Source: CABZJG01 sp902512685
GTDB taxonomy: Bacteria > Pseudomonadota > Alphaproteobacteria > Rhodobacterales > Rhodobacteraceae
Direction: 5' to 3'
DNA: 64,000 bases
Assembly: GCA_051201605.1 (NCBI GenBank)
Contig: CP179201.1
Span: 372,001 to 436,000 of the forward strand
Position numbers and translations under genes: made by a program. Each line of letters starts with the position of its first letter. The stretch's first letter is position 1. This document shows positions 26,399-35,178 of this stretch, in pieces. A model generated the notes under the pieces. It searched no databases, was not told the origin of the DNA, and was given only the letters and a program-made list of their open reading frames with translations.

Positions 26399-27810
26399 GG
26401 CAAAAGACCTTGCAGTCTAAGCGCTGCAATGCGCTCAACGGCTTTGCAGGCTTGATCAAATTCAATGTCCGAGCTGTTATCGAGCCGCTGCTCAAAAGCA
26501 GTAAGAATGCTAGATTTGGTATGATCGCGCACTGGGATGATAAAAGGAAAGCCATGTTTTTCCGTATAGGCGGTATTCAAGGCTTCAAATCGGGCGCGCT
26601 CATCATCGGTCAGAGCATCCAGCCCGGCGCCGGCTTGCTCGGATGTCGAGGCTTGGGTGAGCCGTTTGGCTTGGGCAAGCTTGCCGGCCAAATCGGGATG
26701 CGCGCGCAGAACCGCAAGCTTTTTATCTTTTGAAGCTGAACGGAACACACGGGCCAGCGCATTGTGCAGACCGCCCGCGGTGTCATGGGCGGGACCAAGC
26801 TCTAATCCATGAGCGCCTTCGGCCACCCAGGGCGAATGTTCAAACACACTGCCATAAAGATCGATGAATCGCGCTTTGCTCATCTGCGAAGGGCGTTCAA
26901 AATGCTGTGGTGGATGCTGGGCATGCCAGTGCCGCGCAATATCAATCCGCCGAGCAAACCACACATCGGCATGCGATTTTGCATAGTCCATAAAGCGCCT
27001 TAGCGCCATGATCCGGCCCGGACGGCCAATCAGCCGGCAATGTAGACCCACCGACATCATTTTGGAAGAGCCGGCCACGCCTTCGGCATAAAGCGCGTCA
27101 AAGCTGTCTTTGAGGTAGTTGAAAAATTGATCCCCGGCGTTGAACCCTTGTGGGGTTGCAAAACGCATATCATTGGCATCAAGCGTATAGGGAATAATCA
27201 GTTGATCCTGGCCGCCGCAGTCCATCCAATAGGGCAGATCATCGGCGTAGCTGTCCGATATATACTCAAACCCACCGGCAGCTGCTACCAAGGAGACGGT
27301 GTTTTCAGAGCATCGCCCGGTATACCAGCCATAGGGCCGCTCGCCGGTTACTTCGGTGTGAAGTTTAACCGCCGCATTTATCTGGGCGGCTTCATCCTCG
27401 GGCGTCATATCTTTATGCTCGATCCACTTTAACCCGTGGCTGGCCATTTCCCAGCCGGCCTGTTGCATGGCCTGCACCTGTTCGGGGTTGCGCGCCAAGG
27501 CCGTGGCCACACCGTAAACTGTGGCGGGTATATCCAGTTCTGTGAAAAGCCGGTGCAACCGCCAGAACCCGGCGCGCGCGCCGTATTCATACATGCTTTC
27601 CATATTCCAATGCCGCTGATCTGGCCATGCAGCGGCCCCAACGATTTCAGATAGAAAAGCTTCGGATGCGGGATCGTCATGCAAAATGCAGTTTTCGCCG
27701 CCTTCTTCGTAATTGACAACAAATTGCACAGCGATCTTGGCCCCGCTGGGCCAGTTCACTTGGGGTGGGTTTGCCCCATATCCAATCATGTCGCGGCGAT
27801 ATCGCTTCAT
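26395..27810 (-). CDS. puuE: Bifunctional allantoinase PuuE / OHCU decarboxylase UraD fusion
   Basis: A 471-residue fusion. Residues 1-300 are a polysaccharide-deacetylase-like, metal-independent allantoinase (YGANPPQVNWPSGAKIAVQFVVNYEEGGE; MASHGLKWIEH; VGLHCRLIGRPGR). Residues 311-471 are 2-oxo-4-hydroxy-4-carboxy-5-ureidoimidazoline decarboxylase, with RFIDLYGSVFEHSPWVAEGA, LRAHPDLAGKLA carrying the catalytic His, the STSEQAGAGLD segment and HGFPFIIPV. Together it turns OHCU into S-allantoin and hydrolyses that to allantoate. The gene is divergent from uraH, and allA follows with a 4-base overlap. Confidence 0.93.
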   Translation of the reverse strand: MKRYRRDMIGYGANPPQVNWPSGAKIAVQFVVNYEEGGENCILHDDPASEAFLSEIVGAAAWPDQRHWNMESMYEYGARAGFWRLHRLFTELDIPATVYGVATALARNPEQVQAMQQAGWEMASHGLKWIEHKDMTPEDEAAQINAAVKLHTEVTGERPYGWYTGRCSENTVSLVAAAGGFEYISDSYADDLPYWMDCGGQDQLIIPYTLDANDMRFATPQGFNAGDQFFNYLKDSFDALYAEGVAGSSKMMSVGLHCRLIGRPGRIMALRRFMDYAKSHADVWFARRIDIARHWHAQHPPQHFERPSQMSKARFIDLYGSVFEHSPWVAEGAHGLELGPAHDTAGGLHNALARVFRSASKDKKLAVLRAHPDLAGKLAQAKRLTQASTSEQAGAGLDALTDDERARFEALNTAYTEKHGFPFIIPVRDHTKSSILTAFEQRLDNSSDIEFDQACKAVERIAALRLQGLLP

Positions 27811-27953
27811 GCAAATTTCCTTCTTGTTGTTATCTATAACACAGGAAAACGAGCAAGACTTTCAATCAATTTTTGAAACATCTTTTATTTTATGGCAAGG
27901 TGGCAGAAGCTTTTTTTTCGCGCAGAATAGAAACACCATAAAATGAGGGGCAC

Positions 27954-28307
27954 ATGTCAGGATATTTGACCACACATGTTTTAGATACGGCGCGGGGGTG
28001 TCCGGCGTCGGGATTAAAAATTGATCTCTTTCGCATCGAAGAGGCAGCGCAAATTCATTTGCGCAGCATGACCACCAATTCAGATGGCCGAACAGATAGC
28101 CCGATCCTGCCGTCTGAAGAATTCGCCTTGGGCAGCTATGAACTTGTGTTCCATGCTGGCGCTTACCTTGAGGGGTGCGGTGCGCCCTCGGGCGAAAATG
28201 GGTTTTTGAATATCATTCCGATCCGGTTTGAAATGAGCGAGCACAGCCATTATCATGTCCCGCTGCTGCTGTCGCCATTTGGATATTCAACCTATCGGGG
28301 CAGTTGA
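27954..28307 (+). CDS. uraH: 5-hydroxyisourate hydrolase (transthyretin-like)
   Basis: HIUase hydrolyses 5-hydroxyisourate, the product of urate oxidation, to OHCU. The 117-residue protein has the N-terminal SGYLTTHVLDTARGCPA with an active-site His, the central arginine-containing TTNSDGRTD, and the C-terminal YRGS tetrapeptide that marks HIUase and is lost in vertebrate transthyretin. A small insert (EGCGAPSGENGF) near residue 73 replaces the usual helix region. It is divergent from puuE-uraD, and its last 16 bases overlap the convergent LysR gene. Confidence 0.93.
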   Translation: MSGYLTTHVLDTARGCPASGLKIDLFRIEEAAQIHLRSMTTNSDGRTDSPILPSEEFALGSYELVFHAGAYLEGCGAPSGENGFLNIIPIRFEMSEHSHYHVPLLLSPFGYSTYRGS

Positions 28308-29224
28308 ACGCCCAGCATTATGGTTGCCATTTGGGCAGCGCTTCGCTCTGCCATGAAATCAATAAAAAGCCGAACTTTTGGATCCTGTTTGCGCCGGTGC
28401 GGATAGAGGCATCCAAGTTGGATCTCAACCGGGCCATGTTGGGGTAATACAGCCACAAGCGCGCCGGATTGAAGATGATCGGCCACTTCAAAATAGGGTT
28501 TCATGATAATTCCGAAACCGTCGACGGCCCAATTTGTCAGCACATCGCCGTCATCGGATTCAAAAGGACCTTTGACGGCACATCGCTGAACTCCGTTTTT
28601 GGTCATAAGCGGCCATTGAAATTCTGACGCGCCGGGAAAACGCAGGTTCAAACAATCATGGGTGCCATCGGTTAGCTCTTTAAGCGATTGCGGCGCGCCG
28701 CGCTGTTTTAAATAACTTGGCGCCGCGCATAAAAGCCGAGGGCAATCCGCAATTTTTTTCATCTTAAAGGTGGAATCTTTCGGGGTGCCAAGAAAAAAGG
28801 CGACATCTAAACCTTCGGCGGTCAGATCCACACTGCGGTCGGACAAACGCAAACGGACATCAATCAGTGGATATTTTTCTTTAAAGTCGGGCACCGCGGG
28901 GGCAATAAAGCGCCGCCCGACACCAAGCGGAGCAGCGACATAAATTGACCCTCTGGGGGATTGGGTGATATCCTGCACCTGTGCTTCGGCTTCTTCAATC
29001 GCATCCAAAATCCGCACCGCGCCACCATAGAACAAACGCCCCTGCTCAGTGGGATTGAGCATCCGTGTGGTGCGCTGAAACAGCCGCACTCTAAGATGGT
29101 CCTCCAATTGGGAAATCCGCGCTGATGCCACGGCAGGCGAAATTCTTTGATCGCGCGCGGCAGCCGACATTGACCCCAGTTCGTAAACGCGCACAAAGGT
29201 CCGGATGTTATCAGTATAAGACAT
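28292..29224 (-). CDS. LysR family transcriptional regulator
   Basis: A 310-residue LysR-type regulator: winged helix in residues 1-60 (IRTFVRVYELGSMSAAARDQRISPAVASARISQLE) and a two-lobed effector domain from about 90. It belongs to the single-gene CrgA-like group by its SPRGSIYVAAPLGVG linker. It is divergent from puuD with a 96-base intergenic region, so control of puuD and perhaps the whole urate cluster is likely, with urate or an intermediate as inducer; this is inference from position. Confidence 0.9.
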   Translation of the reverse strand: MSYTDNIRTFVRVYELGSMSAAARDQRISPAVASARISQLEDHLRVRLFQRTTRMLNPTEQGRLFYGGAVRILDAIEEAEAQVQDITQSPRGSIYVAAPLGVGRRFIAPAVPDFKEKYPLIDVRLRLSDRSVDLTAEGLDVAFFLGTPKDSTFKMKKIADCPRLLCAAPSYLKQRGAPQSLKELTDGTHDCLNLRFPGASEFQWPLMTKNGVQRCAVKGPFESDDGDVLTNWAVDGFGIIMKPYFEVADHLQSGALVAVLPQHGPVEIQLGCLYPHRRKQDPKVRLFIDFMAERSAAQMATIMLGVQLPR

Positions 29225-29320
29225 TATGTTGCTTTTATTGAAACAGCTTGGATTTTTTTACAATACAAGTAAATCTAAGATTAGACTAGGACTATTAGGA
29301 CAAAATTAAGAGAAGAGACG

Positions 29321-30571
29321 ATGCAAGAGTTTGCAATTATCTGGGACTGGTTGGCCTTTGCCATTCGATGGGTGCATGTGATCACCGCGATGGCTTGGAT
29401 CGGCTCGTCATTTTATTTCATTGCGCTTGATCTGGGATTGCGCAAATCGGATGATTTGCCAAAGGGCGCGCATGGGGAAGAATGGCAAGTGCACGGCGGC
29501 GGATTTTATCATGTGCGTAAATATCTTGTGGCACCCGAAGAAATGCCCGCCCATCTGACCTGGTTTAAATGGGAAAGCTACAGCACATGGCTGTCTGGCG
29601 CGGCGCTTTTGATGGTGATGTATTGGGCCGGCGCCGAGATTTATCTAATCGATCAGTCCAAAGCAGATTTATCTGTGTTTCAAGCGATTTTAATCTCGGG
29701 CGGTTCACTGGCGCTTGGCTGGGTGATTTATGATTTTTTATGTAAATCAAAACTGGGGGATAGCCCCACGGTATTGATGGTCCTGCTCTTTGTGCTTTTG
29801 GTGGTTATGGCGTGGGGGTATGATCAGATATTTACTGGCCGCGCATCGCTTTTGCATCTGGGGGCCTTTACCGCGACCATTATGACCGCGAATGTGTTTT
29901 TCATCATTATGCCCAATCAGAGGATTGTGGTGGCAGACCTCGTGGCCGGTCGGGTGCCTGATGCCAAATACGGAAAAATTGCCAAACTGCGCTCGACCCA
30001 TAACAACTACCTCACCCTGCCGGTGATCTTTTTGATGCTGTCAACGCATTATCCACTGGCCTTTGCCAGCGAGTATAACTGGCTGATCTGTGCGCTAGTG
30101 TTCCTGATGGGGGTCACGATCCGGCATTACTTCAATACCCGCCACGCGGGGTCCGGCAATCCTATCTGGACGTGGCTGGTCACAGCGATCTTATTTATTT
30201 TAATCATGTGGCTATCCACATCGCCGATGGTCACACCGCTGGAAGAGCCGGATGAGCTTTCACAAAAACAGCAGATATTTGCGGCCACTGCCGGGTTTGA
30301 CCATGTCGAAGAAATCGTTCTTGGCCGCTGCTCAATGTGCCACGCACGTGAGCCGGTCTATGAAGGTATCCGCTATGCTCCGGAACATGTGTTTTTAGAA
30401 AGCCAAGCCGATATCACAGCCAACGCCAAAGTAATTTATCTGCATTCCGGCGTGACTGATGCCATGCCGCCGGCCAATGTGACTTGGATGGAACAAGTCG
30501 AGCGCGACGCGATTGTGAAATGGTATCGCGCTGCAATGAAGGATATGCCGCTGCGCCTAACGCTGCACTAG
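29321..30571 (+). CDS. puuD: Membrane urate oxidase PuuD with C-terminal cytochrome c domain
   Basis: PuuD oxidises urate to 5-hydroxyisourate and passes electrons to the respiratory chain rather than to oxygen. The 416 residues comprise about eight transmembrane helices starting with WLAFAIRWVHVITAMAWIGSSFYFIALD, and a C-terminal heme c domain with GRCSMCHAREPVYEG around residues 336-350. The N-terminal DUF989 domain and its HGGGFYHVRKYLV segment are characteristic. It is divergent from the LysR regulator and has no partner gene immediately downstream. Confidence 0.95.
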   Translation: MQEFAIIWDWLAFAIRWVHVITAMAWIGSSFYFIALDLGLRKSDDLPKGAHGEEWQVHGGGFYHVRKYLVAPEEMPAHLTWFKWESYSTWLSGAALLMVMYWAGAEIYLIDQSKADLSVFQAILISGGSLALGWVIYDFLCKSKLGDSPTVLMVLLFVLLVVMAWGYDQIFTGRASLLHLGAFTATIMTANVFFIIMPNQRIVVADLVAGRVPDAKYGKIAKLRSTHNNYLTLPVIFLMLSTHYPLAFASEYNWLICALVFLMGVTIRHYFNTRHAGSGNPIWTWLVTAILFILIMWLSTSPMVTPLEEPDELSQKQQIFAATAGFDHVEEIVLGRCSMCHAREPVYEGIRYAPEHVFLESQADITANAKVIYLHSGVTDAMPPANVTWMEQVERDAIVKWYRAAMKDMPLRLTLH

Positions 30572-30630
30572 CACGCTATCAAAGCCCGGTCTAAACGGGG
30601 CAAACATTTCGGTTGCACAATCAAAATAGC

Positions 30631-31506
30631 TTAATTCAAAAGCCCGGCGTGACGCAAAGCATCGCGGATTAAACCTTTGGTGCTATCTGTCAATGGGGTC
30701 AAAGGCAGCCGCACCTCATCCGAACACAGCCCCAGTTGCGACATGGCGTATTTGGCACCAACCAAACCCGGTTCGGTGAAAATGGCCTGGTGCAGAGGCA
30801 TAAGCTTATCCTGCAGATTAAGCGCGGTGGCATAATCACCCGCAAGACAGGCGTTTTGCAGCTCGGCACAGAGCTTTGGCGCTGCATTGGCGGTGACTGA
30901 AATACAGCCAATGCCGCCTTGCGCGTTAAAGCCGTGCGCGGTCGCATCCTCACCAGAGATTTGCAGGAAATCAGTCCCGCAGGTGATGCGCTGCTCGCAG
31001 ACCCGGGCCAGATCGCCAGTGGCATCTTTGACGCCTATAATGCGCGGCAGTTTGGCCAGCTCGCCCATGGTTTGAGGCGACATATCCACCACCGAACGGC
31101 CGGGAATATTGTAAATCACGATCGGTAACTCGCAGGCATCATGCAGGATTTTAAAATGCGCGATAAGACCGGCTTGTGTCGGTTTGTTGTAATAGGGCGT
31201 CACCACCAAGGCTGCTGCAGCGCCAACGGATTTGGCATGGGCCATAAAGCGCAGCGATTCTGCGGTATTGTTTGAGCCCGCGCCGGCAACAACCGGTATG
31301 CGTCCAGCCGCGGCTTTGACCACTTCTGAGACCACCATTTCATGCTCTTCATGGCTTAAAGTAGGGCTCTCGCCTGTGGTGCCAACCGGCACCAGCCCAT
31401 GGCTGCCCTGCTCAATATGCCAATTGACCAGTGATTTGAGCGTATCAACATCCACAGTGCCATCTTTAAATGGCGTTACCAATGCTGGTATGGATCCTTT
31501 CAACAT
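30631..31506 (-). CDS. dapA: 4-hydroxy-tetrahydrodipicolinate synthase
   Basis: Condenses pyruvate with aspartate semialdehyde in lysine and diaminopimelate biosynthesis. The 291-residue TIM barrel has GSIPALVTPFKDGTVD at the start, VGTTGESPTLSHEEH near residue 42, the catalytic Tyr in IYNIPGRSVVDM near 133 and the Schiff-base Lys in IGVKDATGDL near 161. It is divergent from the lytic transglycosylase gene, an arrangement that places two cell-wall-related genes back to back. Confidence 0.95.
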   Translation of the reverse strand: MLKGSIPALVTPFKDGTVDVDTLKSLVNWHIEQGSHGLVPVGTTGESPTLSHEEHEMVVSEVVKAAAGRIPVVAGAGSNNTAESLRFMAHAKSVGAAAALVVTPYYNKPTQAGLIAHFKILHDACELPIVIYNIPGRSVVDMSPQTMGELAKLPRIIGVKDATGDLARVCEQRITCGTDFLQISGEDATAHGFNAQGGIGCISVTANAAPKLCAELQNACLAGDYATALNLQDKLMPLHQAIFTEPGLVGAKYAMSQLGLCSDEVRLPLTPLTDSTKGLIRDALRHAGLLN

Positions 31507-31637
31507 AGTACGCTCCTCCTAGTTTTTTGAACTTATGATCATCTAGCAGCAATTTTCTGCCTAAGCTACAGAGATCGTTGGCGTTCCGCATTTCTGACGT
31601 TACAGTCGCGGCAGTCTATTCAGGTTCATAACCAAAA

Positions 31638-33602
31638 ATGCAAGTAATGTACCGTTCCTTTGGTCTTTTTTTGATCATTTTTGCCAGTTTCTCTTCTGCA
31701 AACGCCGCGCCTCGGCCGCTCGAGAACGCGTTGGACGCGGTGCAGCAACAAGATTGGCAAGCCGCGTTGCAAATTGCGGCGCAAGATGGGCGCATTGCCA
31801 CGGACATCATTGAATGGCATTTGCATCGATCTGGCGCTGGTATGGCCCAAGCGGTGTCGCGTTTTATGGATCGTAACGGCGACTGGCCCGGCTTGCCCTA
31901 CCTGCAAAAGCAATCTGAGCAAGCCTTTCTGGAGGCGCCAACCGATGTGGTATTGGACTTTTTTCAGCGCCATAAGCCAGTGACGCCAGTGGGCGGTTAT
32001 GCCTATGCCGCGGCGCTGCTTGCGGTGGGCGATACCAAGCAGGCGCACCGCCTGACACAGGATTTTTGGGTGGCCCATCCGATGAGCTACAAAGTGCAAC
32101 AGGCCTATCTGGAAAAGTTTTCCGACCAGCTTAGAACGCTGCACGAGGCCCGCCTTGCCGAAATGCTGTGGCAGGATGCACACGCATCCGCCGAGGCGAT
32201 ATTGCCCTATGTCTCGGGCAAGCAAGCGGCCATGGCCAAGGCCCGCATCGCCCTGCGCAAAGGCGAGCAGGGGGTTGATCCGTTGATTGCCGCGGTGGCA
32301 GATGAGTTGCAAAACAATGCGCTTTTGGCCCATGCCCGCTTTACGTGGCGGCTGCGCGCCGGTCGTCAGGATGCAGCCATGGCTTTGCTGGTAAAGCGCA
32401 GTCAGTCGGCGGCCCTGCTGGGCCGACCCGAGGTCTGGTCCAAGGGGCGCAAGCTTTTGGTGCGTGAAATGATCGCCGAGCAGCGGTTTGATGTGGCCTA
32501 TCAACTGGCGTCGAGCCATCATTTAGCCAAAGGCGGTGATTTTGCCGATCTTGAATGGCTTGCCGGCTATATCGCGCTGCGCCATCATAACAGTCCAACC
32601 ATCGCCCAAGTGCATTTTGAAAATCTTTTGCTGATGAGTGAAACACCGATTTCCCTAAGCCGGGGATATTATTGGTTGGGGGTGGCGCATCAGGCGCAGG
32701 GAAATGAAGAAACGGCGATGCGCTCGTTCCGTTTGGGCGCAGACTATCAAACTGCTTTTTACGGTCTGCTATGCGCTGAAAAAATAGCGGCGCCTCTGGC
32801 AGGTGATCTTTCAAATGATGTTGCCTTGCCAGACTGGCAGGACGCCGCGTTTCGCCAAAGCCCGGTATTTCAGGCCACAATCCTGTTATACGCTGCGGAT
32901 CAGCCGATTTTAGCGGAACGCTTTGCAACGCATCTGGCCGAAACCCTGCCCGAGGATCAACTTCCTCAGCTGGTTGATTTTCTGGAAGAGATCAAGCAGC
33001 CAAGGGCCTTGGTGCGCTTGGGAAAACGAAAAGCCAGTCAGGGCTATGTCTATCCAAGACCGCTTTTCGCTTTGCACCCGTTGAGCCAGAAAACCTATCC
33101 GGTGGCCACCGAGTTGATGCTTGCGATTGCCCGCCGCGAAACCGAGTTTAAAAAGAGCGCAATATCTCCTGCGGGGGCACGGGGTTTGATGCAGGTGATG
33201 CCGGCGACGGCCAAAGCGATGGCGCAAAAACTAGCAGAGGATTATAGCCCCGACCGGCTGATCCGTGACTGGGAATATAACGCCGAACTCGCTGGCCAGT
33301 ATCTTGATGATTTAACCCAGCGCTTTGATGGCAATCCGGTGCTTGTGTCCGCGGCCTATAATGCCGGACCCAACCGGGTTGAAAACTGGATCAAAAAACT
33401 CGGCGATCCGCGGGCGCCAGAGGCTGATATTGTTGAATGGATCGAAATGATCCCCTATGTTGAGACCCGCAATTATGTCATGCGGGTGGCGGAAAGCCTG
33501 ACAAATTATCGGGCGCGCTTGGGCAAACCTGCAGCGCCCCAGCCATTTTCAGCACAGTTAAAGCGCCCGATGGCGCAGTCGCTCGCGCCAAAAGGTGAAT
33601 AG
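31638..33602 (+). CDS. slt: Soluble lytic murein transglycosylase
   Basis: A 654-residue periplasmic muramidase-like enzyme. A signal peptide (SFGLFLIIFASFSSANAA) is followed by a long helical superhelix of about 450 residues and a C-terminal SLT domain. The catalytic Glu is in AIARRETEFKKSAISPAGARG near residue 501, followed by LMQVMPATAKAMA and SAAYNAGPNRVENW. This is the Slt70 domain order. Its last 45 bases overlap the convergent EamA gene. Confidence 0.93.
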   Translation: MQVMYRSFGLFLIIFASFSSANAAPRPLENALDAVQQQDWQAALQIAAQDGRIATDIIEWHLHRSGAGMAQAVSRFMDRNGDWPGLPYLQKQSEQAFLEAPTDVVLDFFQRHKPVTPVGGYAYAAALLAVGDTKQAHRLTQDFWVAHPMSYKVQQAYLEKFSDQLRTLHEARLAEMLWQDAHASAEAILPYVSGKQAAMAKARIALRKGEQGVDPLIAAVADELQNNALLAHARFTWRLRAGRQDAAMALLVKRSQSAALLGRPEVWSKGRKLLVREMIAEQRFDVAYQLASSHHLAKGGDFADLEWLAGYIALRHHNSPTIAQVHFENLLLMSETPISLSRGYYWLGVAHQAQGNEETAMRSFRLGADYQTAFYGLLCAEKIAAPLAGDLSNDVALPDWQDAAFRQSPVFQATILLYAADQPILAERFATHLAETLPEDQLPQLVDFLEEIKQPRALVRLGKRKASQGYVYPRPLFALHPLSQKTYPVATELMLAIARRETEFKKSAISPAGARGLMQVMPATAKAMAQKLAEDYSPDRLIRDWEYNAELAGQYLDDLTQRFDGNPVLVSAAYNAGPNRVENWIKKLGDPRAPEADIVEWIEMIPYVETRNYVMRVAESLTNYRARLGKPAAPQPFSAQLKRPMAQSLAPKGE

Positions 33603-34430
33603 GCCGGCAACAATCACAATCACAGCGCCGATGGCCACGTTGAGCGAGATCACCTCGCCAAAGAGCCCCACCCCGATGAAAGAGACAAAAACCAGTTGCA
33701 AATAGGCAAAAGGTTGCACCGCGCTGGCCTCTGCCACCTCATAACATTTGATCAGCAAACCATGCCCTGCCGCGCCGGTAACGCACAGCAGCGCCATCCA
33801 CATCCAATCGCGGCTGCTCATGGGTTCCCATGCCCAGAGTCCCACAAAAGTGATCAAAACAACGCCGGTTATGCCAGTCCAGAAAAAACTGGTTTCCGCA
33901 GTGTCCTGCCGGGCTGCATAGCGGGTCAAAAGCCCATAAAGCGCAAAAAGAACCGCAGAAATAAACGGCACTATTGCCAAGGGGCTAAAGACATTCGCAG
34001 TTGGATTGAGAATAATCAAAACACCGATAAATCCAAAAAATATCGCCACCCAGCGGCGCCAGCCCACCTGTTCTTGCAGGATCGGCCCGGACAGCGCGGC
34101 AATCAACAGCGGGTAGCAGGCAAAAACAGCATGGCTTTCGATCAACCCCAAAAGCGCAAAGGCCGCAACCATGACACAAATCTCAATGGCCAAAATACTG
34201 CCGCGTATAATTTGCAAAACGGGTTGTGCAGTCTGGGCCGCTTTGCGCATCCCGCCGGCTTTTCGCTGTGCGACCGCAAGCGCAAAGGCGGCAAAAAACC
34301 AGTAGCGGATCATCACCACCATGAGCACATTATATTCCTGCGCTAAATGTTTTGAAATGCCGTCTTGCGCCGCAAACACCAGCGTGGTGAGAAGCATCAA
34401 TGTAATGCCAAGACGATTATTGCTCTGCAT
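33558..34430 (-). CDS. EamA/DMT family transporter
   Basis: A 290-residue protein with about ten transmembrane helices in two EamA repeats (residues 8-140 and 150-280). The first helix GITLMLLTTLVFAAQDGISKHLAQ and the second repeat entry SPLAIVPFISAVLFALYGLLTRYAA are typical of drug/metabolite transporters. Substrate is unknown. Its start lies 14 bases inside the end of mnmD, so the two are co-transcribed, and its 3' end overlaps slt on the opposite strand by 45 bases. Confidence 0.9.
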   Translation of the reverse strand: MQSNNRLGITLMLLTTLVFAAQDGISKHLAQEYNVLMVVMIRYWFFAAFALAVAQRKAGGMRKAAQTAQPVLQIIRGSILAIEICVMVAAFALLGLIESHAVFACYPLLIAALSGPILQEQVGWRRWVAIFFGFIGVLIILNPTANVFSPLAIVPFISAVLFALYGLLTRYAARQDTAETSFFWTGITGVVLITFVGLWAWEPMSSRDWMWMALLCVTGAAGHGLLIKCYEVAEASAVQPFAYLQLVFVSFIGVGLFGEVISLNVAIGAVIVIVAGLFTFWRERLRHRAL

Positions 34431-35115
34431 TAAAATCGCCTTTTACTGCATGGGTCATATGCCGCTTGCGGCCAAACCCGGGGCTGCGTTTGACCGTAAA
34501 GCCCGCCGTTTCAAGATTACGGCGCACAAAGCCTGCGGCTGTATAGGTCGCCGCTGACCCAACGTCACATGTGTGCTCATAAACTGCCTTAAGCAGCTCG
34601 GACCCCCAAAGTTGAGGGTTTTTGGCGGGTGAAAACCCATCGAGAAACCAGCAATTGGCTTGTCCTTGCCAGTTGGGCAAGGTTTCGCGCGCATCACCAA
34701 TGTGCAGGTTTAAACAAAGCTCATCGGTTTCAATCCGGCTATGGGCGCAAAGCTCGACCCAGAGAGGGGCAAACTCTTTTGCCAAAGTTTCTAATGGGGT
34801 AAAATGCGCAAGGGCGCGGATCATTTGGTCTGCGGTCAATGGATAGGCTTCAAAGCTGGTAAAAAGTAACTGCCCAGTTGCGCCGCTGGCGCGCCAAAGG
34901 GCCAGTGTCGCCAAAAGATTTAGCCCGGTTCCAAATCCCAATTCAGCAATATGAAACCCATCACAAAACCGCTGGGGCAAGTCATTTCCCGCCAAGAACA
35001 CATGTTGGGTTTCCTGCAGCCCGTTTTCCAGCGAATAATAGGGATCATCAAACTGTGTTGAAACCGGCACGTCGCGGTCGCGCCAAGAAAGCTGGGGATC
35101 AAAAGAGGGCATCAT
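34417..35115 (-). CDS. mnmD: tRNA 5-methylaminomethyl-2-thiouridine methyltransferase MnmD
   Basis: SAM-dependent methyltransferase for the last step of mnm5s2U34 formation in tRNA. The 232-residue protein has DPYYSLENGLQETQHVFLAGN at the N-terminus, the SAM-binding AELGFGTGLNLLATLALW near residue 55 and the WFLDGFSPAKNPQLWGSELL motif near residue 153, all diagnostic of the MnmC N-terminal domain. In gammaproteobacteria this domain is fused to an FAD domain; here the FAD partner is the divergent gene next door. ATG at 35115 follows an AAGG; an in-frame TTG at 35136 is the alternative. Confidence 0.92.
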   Translation of the reverse strand: MMPSFDPQLSWRDRDVPVSTQFDDPYYSLENGLQETQHVFLAGNDLPQRFCDGFHIAELGFGTGLNLLATLALWRASGATGQLLFTSFEAYPLTADQMIRALAHFTPLETLAKEFAPLWVELCAHSRIETDELCLNLHIGDARETLPNWQGQANCWFLDGFSPAKNPQLWGSELLKAVYEHTCDVGSAATYTAAGFVRRNLETAGFTVKRSPGFGRKRHMTHAVKGDFNAEQ

Positions 35116-35178
35116 CGGACCTTGTGAAGCGTGCAAACCGCAATTAGGGATGTTCTATCAGATGCATCAGGCGTGGCA

